DNA of 43,760 nucleotides from an uncultured bacterium (GTDB taxonomy: Bacteria > Verrucomicrobiota > Kiritimatiellia > RFP12 > UBA1067), in NCBI GenBank assembly GCA_902802945.1, contig CADCOC010000065.1:1-43760 (forward strand), read 5' to 3'. Every line of letters begins with the position of its first letter. The first letter of the stretch is position 1. The notes below the pieces were generated by a model that worked only from the letters and a program-made list of their open reading frames with translations, was not told the origin of the DNA and ran no database searches. The position numbers and the translations under genes were made by a program. Shown piece by piece: positions 17,076 to 26,000 of the stretch.

Positions 17076-19910
17076 TTGGCCAGTACACGCCTCATCCTGA
17101 AAGCGAAGATCGGCGTCGTCGTCCTGATGGCTGCTGGAGCGGCGTTCGCGGCACCGTACGAGGTGGCGGGGCCGGACGCGCCGAAGCCCAAGCGGGGCGT
17201 ATTCGCGCGTGTGCCTGAAGTCGAGTTGCCACTGGAGCAAGGTTTCCTCGACCCGCCGAAGGCAAACCGGCCGCAGGTGTGGTGGTGGTGGTTCGACGCG
17301 ACGGCTCCGGACGCCGCGATCACGCGCGACCTGGAGGGGCTGAAGCGCGTGGGCATCAGCGGGTTCCACATCTACGGCGGCAGCGTGACCGAGAAGGGAT
17401 GGCTGCCGCGCGCGAAGTGGGCGCTGCACGAGGCGAATCGGCTGGGCCTGGACGGCATCGTCACGATCGGCGCGGCGGGGTGCGGGCACGTCCAGACCGA
17501 CCCGCGTCACGCGCAGAAGGACCTGGTGTTCACGGAGGCGCGTATGGAGAGGTGCAACGGGCGAGACGCCCGTTGTCCCAGTGTGGTTCTTCCCAAGAAG
17601 GGCGTGAAGGAGACGCCGAAGAACGCGGACGGGTCGCCGAAATACTACTGGGATATCGCCGTGCTGGCCGTGCCGGATACGGCGAACGACGTGCCGCTCG
17701 CGGAGGTGCGCGACGTCTCGCGCTGCCTCAACCGCGAGACGGGCGTGTTCGAATGGCCGGACGCGCCCGCGGGCAAGTGGCGCATCTTTCGCGTGGGCTA
17801 CGTGCCGAAAGTGTTCGGCTGGATGGGGTGCTATATCGACCACATGAGCAAGGCGGCGTTCGACGCGCACTGGGCACGGGTGATGACGCCGCTCCTGGAG
17901 GCGCTCGCGCCGGACGAGCGGGCCGCCTTGAAGGGCGTGATGTGCGACAGCTGGGAGGCCGGCACCGTGAGCTGGACGGACACCTTCGCCGATGAGTTCC
18001 GCCGTCGGCGCGGCTACGACATTCTGCCGTGGCTGCCGGTGAGGGCGGGCGTGCGACTCGTGTCCGGACCCAAGCGCGCGCGCTTTCTGCGCGACTTCAA
18101 CGAGACGGTGAGCGAGCTGATCGCCGAGAACCACTACGCCTACCAGAAGGAGGTGGCAAACCGGCACGGACTCGTCTCGATCGCCGAGGCGGCGGGTCCG
18201 CACCAGCGGCAGGGCGACGTGCGGCGGATGCAGGGACGGTGCGACGTGGCGATGGGCGAGCTCTGGATGCCGAGCGGACACCGTCCGCTTCCGCCCCAGC
18301 GCTTCATGGTGCGCGACGCCGCGAACGCCGCGCACGTGTACGGCATGGACGAGGTGCTGGCCGAGGCGTTCACCACGATCAACACGTACTGGATCGAATC
18401 GCCCGCCACCATGAAGCCGTGCGCCGACCGCGCGTTCTGCGACGGCCTCACGCGCGTCTGCTACCACGGCATGATGCTCTCGCCGTCGCTCACGGACAAG
18501 CCCGGCTTCATCCGCAGCGCCGGCACGCACTACAACCCGCAGACGACGTGGTTCGACCAGTCGGACGCCTTCAATCTCTACCTGAGCCGCTGCTCGTGGA
18601 TGCTCTCGCGGGGACGCTTCGCCGCCGACTGCCTCATCTACGCGGGCGACGTGGTGAACCTGTTTGCGGGGCTGAAGACGCCGTCGGACGGCCTGGGCGA
18701 GGGATTCGACTACGACATCTGCCCTACGGAACTGCTCCTGCAGGCGCGCGTGGAGGACGGGCAGATCGTGTTGCCGAGCGGGATGCGGTATCGCGTGCTG
18801 CTGCTCTCCGACCGCAACCCCAAGACGAACGAGCGCATGCGTCCGGGTCCGATGAAGAAGGTGAAGGAGTATCCGCGCGTGGGCCTTGCCGTGGGCGAGG
18901 CGGCGATGCTGAAGATTCGCGAGCTCGTGGAGGCGGGCGCGACGCTCGCGGGTCCGCGTCCGAGCGGCCCCACGAGCATGAACGATTCGAGCGCGCGCTA
19001 CCACGCCGCCGCCGACGTGCTGTGGGGGCCGCGGCATACTGGGAAAACGGGCGTCTTGCCCGTTGCATTTCGATCAGTCGGCAAAGGCCGAGTGTTCCCC
19101 AATCGCGCGGCCGCACGCGCACACCTGACGCCGGACGTAACCTTCAACGGACCGCCGCTCGACTGGATCCACCGCACGCGCGCGGATGGCACCGACATCT
19201 ACTTCCTTTCGAACCAGAAGGGCGAAACCGTGAAGACAACGGCAACCTTCCGCCAGCCGGAAGGGCGCGTAGTCGAGCTGTGGGATGCCGTGACCGGCGA
19301 GCGGGCGGCGGCGGGGAGGGATCCGCGCGTGGAATTGGAGTTGCCGGCGTACGGTTCGAGGTTTGTGGTGTTTCGGTCGCGCGGGAGTGCGACTCTCCCC
19401 TGGGGGAAGCGGCGTCTCGCCGCTTCGGATACGAATCTCCCTGGCCCTTGGAATGTCACATTTGATTCGGCGTGGGGCGGGCCGAAGGAGCCGGTGACCT
19501 TCGACACCCTCGTGGACTGGACCGCGCGCCCCGAGTCGGGCATCCGCCATTATTCGGGTACGGCGACCTACCGCACGACATTCGATGCGCCATCCGGTTG
19601 GCAACCGGACGATTCCTTGCAAATCGACCTCGGCACGGTGCATGAAGTGGCCACAGTCTTCGTGAACGGCACGTTAGCAGGCACGGCATGGACGGCACCG
19701 TATGCCGTGACCGCGTCAAACGTGAAGGAGAAGGGGAACGTACTGGAAGTGCGCGTGACGAACCTTTGGCCGAATCGGCTCATTTACGATGCGGGCCTGC
19801 CGGAGGGCGAGCGCCTCACGCACACGAACATCAACCCCTACAAGCCGGGCGATCCCCTGTTGCCGTCGGGGTTGCTAGGCCCAGTCCAGGTCGTGAACGT
19901 GGGTTCATAA
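17076..19910 (+). CDS. GH106-like alpha-L-rhamnosidase, secreted
   Basis: 944 aa from TTG 17076. No ATG exists between the previous stop and the signal peptide (RLILKAKIGVVVLMAAGAAFA), and the next in-frame ATG (17128) would cut that peptide. The gene is in the same frame as giant 1, 18 nt after its stop, with no visible ribosome-binding site; re-initiation or rare read-through is possible. GH106-type signatures: WWWWFDATAPDAAITRDLEG, then SGFHIYGG near residue 105, MCDSWEAGTVSWTDTF near 290, and a C-terminal galactose-binding-like beta-sandwich (LQIDLGTVHEVATVFVNGTL). GH106 enzymes release L-rhamnose from pectins such as RG-I/RG-II. Three palindromic repeats are translated in frame: element A (NGRDARCPSV), inverted A (TGKTGVLPV), and B followed by C (GSATLP then KRRLAAS). 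Confidence 0.82.
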   Translation: MASTRLILKAKIGVVVLMAAGAAFAAPYEVAGPDAPKPKRGVFARVPEVELPLEQGFLDPPKANRPQVWWWWFDATAPDAAITRDLEGLKRVGISGFHIYGGSVTEKGWLPRAKWALHEANRLGLDGIVTIGAAGCGHVQTDPRHAQKDLVFTEARMERCNGRDARCPSVVLPKKGVKETPKNADGSPKYYWDIAVLAVPDTANDVPLAEVRDVSRCLNRETGVFEWPDAPAGKWRIFRVGYVPKVFGWMGCYIDHMSKAAFDAHWARVMTPLLEALAPDERAALKGVMCDSWEAGTVSWTDTFADEFRRRRGYDILPWLPVRAGVRLVSGPKRARFLRDFNETVSELIAENHYAYQKEVANRHGLVSIAEAAGPHQRQGDVRRMQGRCDVAMGELWMPSGHRPLPPQRFMVRDAANAAHVYGMDEVLAEAFTTINTYWIESPATMKPCADRAFCDGLTRVCYHGMMLSPSLTDKPGFIRSAGTHYNPQTTWFDQSDAFNLYLSRCSWMLSRGRFAADCLIYAGDVVNLFAGLKTPSDGLGEGFDYDICPTELLLQARVEDGQIVLPSGMRYRVLLLSDRNPKTNERMRPGPMKKVKEYPRVGLAVGEAAMLKIRELVEAGATLAGPRPSGPTSMNDSSARYHAAADVLWGPRHTGKTGVLPVAFRSVGKGRVFPNRAAARAHLTPDVTFNGPPLDWIHRTRADGTDIYFLSNQKGETVKTTATFRQPEGRVVELWDAVTGERAAAGRDPRVELELPAYGSRFVVFRSRGSATLPWGKRRLAASDTNLPGPWNVTFDSAWGGPKEPVTFDTLVDWTARPESGIRHYSGTATYRTTFDAPSGWQPDDSLQIDLGTVHEVATVFVNGTLAGTAWTAPYAVTASNVKEKGNVLEVRVTNLWPNRLIYDAGLPEGERLTHTNINPYKPGDPLLPSGLLGPVQVVNVGS
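17554..17585 (+). repeat. Element A inside the GH106-like gene (in-frame)
   Basis: Core AACGGGCGAGACGCCCGTT followed by GTCCCAGTG. It encodes NGRDARCPSV between TEARMERC and VLPKKG, around residues 161-171, without disturbing the frame. Confidence 0.85.
19036..19066 (-). repeat. Element A, inverted, inside the GH106-like gene (in-frame)
   Basis: ACTGGGAAAACGGGCGTCTT then GCCCGTTGC is the reverse complement of element A with one arm base changed. In this orientation it is read as TGKTGVLPVA near residue 655. Both orientations of the element are therefore free of stop codons in the frame used. Confidence 0.8.
19377..19425. repeat. Elements B and C, side by side, inside the GH106-like gene
   Basis: Element B is at 19377-19399 (core GGAGTGCGACTCTCCC, compare 490-512). 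It is followed at 19407-19425 by AAGCGGCGTCTCGCCGCTT, a perfect 8-bp-arm hairpin (element C). Together they encode RGSATLPWGKRRLAASDTN at a linker between the catalytic part and the C-terminal sandwich. Confidence 0.75.
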
Positions 19911-19962
19911 TAAAGGGTCTTGTCTATGTGCGTTTCGGCAATGGGCACGCGTCGAGCTTGGT

Positions 19963-20060
19963 TCGGTCTTCAAAAATCTAAAACTCCATAATTGACAATA
20001 CGGCAGGGGGCGGGTAGAATATTGATTATATCTTTTTAAGGCTCAAAAGGGATTCTGCAA
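19963..20060 (+). promoter_or_regulatory. Promoter and leader of giant secreted protein 2
   Basis: TTGACA (19992-19997), 17-nt spacer, TAGAAT (20015-20020), then a leader of about 34 nt to ATG 20061. It is near-identical to 12514-12611. The stretch 19911-19962 before it holds no gene and no clear hairpin. Confidence 0.75.
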
Positions 20061-23000
20061 ATGAACACGCAAAAACTGATGAAACTCACGACGGCAACGC
20101 GCGGACGGCGCGTTGTATCAATGACGATTGCAGCGTTCTGCATGGCGGCGGCAGTGCCGTCGATGGCGGCGGACTGCTACTGGGCGGGCGGGACGAGCTC
20201 CGACTGGGGAACGGTCGCGAACTGGACCACCGGCAACAAGGTGCCGGACAACGACGGCGCCTTCTTCAGAAAAGACAAGTTCAATAGCAACTTCACGAGC
20301 GGTAGTAGAGCCTACCTCGTCACGTTCAACGCCGCGCATACCAACAACTGGCGAACGTTCTTCAACAACTGCGGCTCGGCCTCTGCGCCAATCATCCTGC
20401 GGGCGTCAAACGCTTCCTACGGTCTCACGAGCGGCGATTCAACGACTTCTGGAGATAATTATCTGGAAGGCTTCTACATCGGGACGTATTTTTCTTCAGG
20501 TACCGGCGGCTATGACTATAATAGCAAAGCCAGTAAGGGAGACGCCTACGTGCGTTTCGAGACGGGAACGTATGCGACAAGTGCGAACTACAGCTACTGG
20601 TTTTTAGGCAACGGTTCGTATAGCGGACACATGACGGTCGCCGGTGCGACGATCAACAGCCCCCTGGCATTCTATCTGAATCGAGGCTCGCTTACGGTTG
20701 ATTCGGGCACCGTGAATATCGACAAAGACGTCAAGATGGGTACGAACGGCGACGCAACGTTGACAATGAACGGCGGTACGCTAACGGTGGGTCCGTGGAC
20801 GAGATTCGAGAATTCCAGCTATGCGAAGACGATCAATCTCAACGGCGGAACGCTTGTCACCTACCGCATCAACAAGCAGGGCGGCACGGGCGCGACGACC
20901 GTCAACTTCAACGGCGGAACGCTTCGGGTTAAGACGAACTACAGCTCTGTCATCGATTCGGGCATCACAGTCAAAGTAAAGGCCAACGGCGGCACGATAG
21001 ACGTCAACGGAACAACCACTTCAGTAATTCCGGCGACCTTCTCCGAGGACACATCCTCCACTGGTGGCGGGATGAAGTTCTGCGGCGGCGGAACGCTCAC
21101 GCTCGGTGGCACCATCGGCTACACGGGCGGGACGACGATCGAGGCGGGTACGACCATCAAGGTTGCGTCTCTTGCGCAGAAGGACGGACTTCTTGGGCGC
21201 GGAGTGAATACGCTGAAGGCGATTCCCGCGAGCGGTACGCACACGCTCATCACCATAACAGGCGATGGCATCTTTTCGGACACCGACCTGCTCAAGGTCG
21301 CCCTCGCGCCGGGTTCTGCCGGCGCGGCGACGTTCAGCCTGTCGACCGACAAGAAGTCGCTTCTAGTCAACATCCCCTACGACGGCGGCGTTATCAACCA
21401 GTCCACGCCCACGCTCGTCTTCCCGGGCGCGACGCTCGCCGACCTCGCCACGCACACGCTTCGCGCACGGATGCAGGGCGACAACTTCGACGCCGACGGA
21501 GCGGAGGTAACGTTCTTCGACAGGCAGGAGACTATGGACGGCGACACTCTCGCGAAGGTGACGTACCAGCTGCAGGCCGTGGACGAAACCTCAAGCTACC
21601 ACTACACGAAAGCTGCCAAGGTCGAGTTCACCGCTGATGCGAATGGAGTATATGCAAAGCTTGTTGAAGGGAATTATACGAACTACGGGAATCCGGCCCA
21701 GTTCGGCAACGATCCACTTACGAACAATCCTGGGACGAGCAGCTACATCCCGTACGACTTCAGGCTTGTCGAACCGGCAACAGCCATCAGCGTCAACTTC
21801 ACGCGCAACGGTACGAATCTCGACACGTCGTCGCAGGTGCGCTACGGCGCAGGCGACTACGCCGTACCGTATTCGTCATGGAACAACATGGCGGCGGCAA
21901 ACAACGGCACTGCTACGTTTGGCGGTGCTACGGTGAAGATTACAAAGACTTCCGGGGCGTACGGGTGCAGCAATCTCAACGGCGCGAAGGATGTCCGGCA
22001 TGGGTATCTCGACGATAGCGGACTGACCGTGGTTGTGGACGTGACGGACATTCCCTACGAGTTCTACCGTATCGTGACGTACCATGCGACAGACAACGCC
22101 AACATCAAGTTCGGACATGTGACGATCAACGGGACGGATTACACGGGCGTTACGGATGCCACGGTCAAGGGCAATGCAACTTGGGGCGCGACCGGAGCGG
22201 CCAATTACTCGTATGGCCTTCGCGAGGGTGTCAACTATCTCGTCTCTGACGTCATGTCTGGCTCCTCCGTGACCATCACCGGCCATCGCGACAAGTCCAG
22301 CAGCCCGACGTGCCGCGGCTGCATCACGGCCATCCAGATCGTCGAATATGTGCCGACGACCTACACGGCCACGATCGGCGACGGCGGCGCGAAGACGTTC
22401 TCCGCGCTTTCGTGGGACAAGACGCTGCCCGCGCTCCTTACGGCGAACGACAGGATCGTCCTCAACGTGAACGAGGATACGACGCTCGACATCGACATCC
22501 CCGTGGACGTCTATGGCATCGCGTTCAACGTGGCGGACGGCAAGACGCTGACGCTTGCGGGCAACAACATTGCGGCGCAGTACGTCACGGCGACGGGTGC
22601 GGGCCAGACGGTCGTTGCAAGCGCCTCCCAGCTCGCCGGGACGGTGAAGGGCGACGGCACGCTCGTGTATGACGGCGTCCGCCCGACCACGACTGGAACT
22701 GACATTGTGCTGACCGATCCGCTTTGGACGGGCACGGTCGTCATCAAGGGCTACAACAAGGGCAACTCTGCTACAGGAACTGATCGCCAACTCTTCCCGC
22801 AGTTTTGGGGAGGTGCGAACTCTAAGATCGAGTGGAACGGCGTTTGCGGCTACTTCGGTGGATGCACGTCCGCTGCCGGGTGGATTCTCGAAGACCTCGA
22901 AGACGGCGGTACGACCTATCCCGCGCTGACGAAGAACGACGGCGGAAGCAGCTCCCTCACGACTGCGCCGTCACTGGAAGGAACGGGTACGTTCGCGGAC

Positions 23001-26000
23001 GCGTCCAATCCCACGGAGCGCTTCAAGTTCGCAAATGCGGATAACTTTACGGGGACAATCAGTATCACGAGTGCGGCTGGCAAAGGCATGAACGTGCAGT
23101 TCGGCGCAACGGCGGTCGCTGTGACGCCTGGGGTGATCAGTGTTCTCTCCGGCGCGACGGCGACGGTTGCGGCGGGCAAGACGTGGACGGCGCAGGGCGG
23201 CATGGTCGTGGACGGCACGCTGATGCTCGGCGCGGGCGCGACGGCTCCGGCGGTCGTCTCCGGCACGGGCACCGTCGGCGTAACCTCTGGTACGGGCACG
23301 CTGAACGGATATGGTGCGGCGGCGGCGCTGACGCTTGCGACGGCACCCGGCGCGACGCTTGCGATCGTGGATGCCGGCCTTGCGACAATGACCGTCGGCG
23401 CGTTCAACAACATGGGCACGATCGACCTCACGGGAACGGCTCTCACCGAGGCGACGCTGAATCTCGGCTCCGGCGTGACGGCCGCCACGACGGGCACGAT
23501 CCTCTATCCGGCGACGTTCGAGAAGTTCGTTGTCTCGCCCGCCGACCAGTCGGTGCGCTCGCTCGCGGACTTCTCGACGCTGCCGACGCTCCCCCAAGGC
23601 GCAACATACTATGTGGCCGTTGCCGAGACGCGCGAGGAGTTCGGCAAAGGCTCGATGACGGTGACGAATTGCGTGGCGGGTGTGAATGTGCGCGTGGCGC
23701 GTCCAAACGGAACATTCATCGACATGACGCCCGTCGATGGCACGGTGACGCTGACGGAAACGCCGCAGATCGCCGGCGCGGCTACGATGTTCGACGTCAC
23801 GTTCAAGAACAACAGCACGGACGTGGGGACGAAATCCGGTGTTATCACGTACAAGTCCGTGGCGTCGGCCACGCTGCAATACGACTCGAACGCGACGTTC
23901 AACAACGTCACCTGGGACGATTCGACGGGTGTGTACATAAAGCACCATCCCTACCTCAACAACGCCTACAACGAATTCCTCGCGCTTGGGGATTTCACGG
24001 CGGTCGTGGTGGGCACGATGTCGCCCACGCACGATACGCAGTTCATACACTTCGGATCGTCGGGCGCAACCGGCAACAATGGCATATTGATTGCAACGAC
24101 GGATAATGACAACGAGGTTCTGATCGCGATGAACGACGGTTCGTCTGTCGATGTGGCGGGAGGCGTGAAGGTGAGCGTGCCGAACGCCGCGACCGCGCGC
24201 CATGCGTACGTCGTCGTGAGAACCGGCAGCACGTTCGCCGTGTGGGTGGATGGCGTGAAGCGCGGCAGCTTCACGGTTCCTTCAACCTTTACGCTTGGCG
24301 GAACGAACAGCGGCAGCGCCCATTCCGGCATTCAGGTCGGCTCCGACTTCGGCGGGGCGATATCCAGGAATCACGTCTATAACAATGTGGCGGTCAACGA
24401 TTCCGAGACGGGCGTCGTGAACGTCATCCGCGTGTTCGACTATGCGATCACCGAGGCGCAGGCGGAGGCGGTGTTCAACACGTATCCCTACGTCTCGCAG
24501 GGCGGCCTCTACACGCGCACGGTCGCGGCGGACGGCACGTTCTCGCAGACCGGCGCATGGGAGAAGGATGGTGCGTCCGGCACGTTCGCCATCCCGGAGG
24601 GCGCGACGGTTGATGAGGTCGCCTACAACCCATCCGCGACGCTGACGGTGAACGCGGCGGCTGAGATCGAAGTCAACGCGAGCGTCGCCCTTGAGACGCT
24701 CACGGTGGGCGGGACGGCCCCGGTGACATTCGCGGCGGATGGAACGCACACGGTGACCGTTGTCGGCGCGGCGATTATCAACTCGCCCGTCACGAACGAG
24801 TACGGCGCGGTGTATCTCGCGGGCGCGCCCGTGCAGCTCGGATCGTCCGGTGCAATCTGTTTCGACTGCTCTGGAATGGACGTTTCCCAGGTCTATGCGG
24901 TCACGCGCTTCCAGCTGACGGGCCTGACCGACCAGAACGACGGGAAGGTGACGGCCATCTTCCCGACGGACCCGGACAGGTCCTACGAAATCGTCTACAA
25001 CACGACGGGCTCGTGCTACGACATCGTCGTCACGCCGCTCCACAACTACGTCGTGGCGGACAACATTGTGACGACCTCGCCGACCATGACCACGGACAAC
25101 ATCATCGTCGGCGCGGGCGGACTGCACCTTGAGACGCTTTCCATCCCGGACAACGCGACAGTCCTGTATGATCCGGTCAAGACGCCAATTTACGTGTGGG
25201 GCAATGCGGAAGGTAGTTTATCCATCGGCGAGGGCGTGAAGTTCAAGCTCACGCCGAACTACGCGAACATGACGCTCGGCCGCGTGATTCTCTTCGCCTA
25301 CAAGGATGCGTACGTGACGGGGCTTCCTGAGAATCTCAACACGCTCCTCGACGCCACGAGTATTGCGCCTGGCGCCACCTTCACCATCACGAGCGAGGAT
25401 GTGCCGGACAGCACCCCCTTCAGAAAGCAGCTCGTCCTGACGGTGGGCGACTACGCGAACAACGCGAAGGAGATTCGCCTGACGTGCATCGGCGACTCCA
25501 TCACGCAGGGCACGACCCCGACCATCGCCGGCGCAGCTGCCAGCGACATCGCGCAGTACCGCACGTCCATCGCGGCGCGTCTCGCGGCGAATGGCTACAG
25601 GCCGAAGATGCTCGGTATCTGGAAGTACGGCGACGCGGACGGAGCGAAGATCGTGCAGTCTGCTGACTGGGTCTGGCATAGCGGCATCAGCGGCGACCGG
25701 ATCAAGACGGCCGGCACGCGCGGGGGCGTCCGCGACAACCTGCACGTCTATCTCGACGTCGCGGGCAAGGTCGATGCGCTCACGCTCCTCATCGGCACGA
25801 ACGACCTGGGCGCGGGCGATACGGCGGAGGAGACGTATGTCGCCTACACGAACCTCGTCTTCGACATCGCGCGGCAGCGTCCGGCGACGAAGATCATCGG
25901 CTCGACGATTCTCGACCGCAACGGGGCGGAGAGCGAGAACCACGCGAAGGTCGTCGCGTTCAACGCGCTCCTCGCGGCGGACTACGCGGCGAACAGGCTC

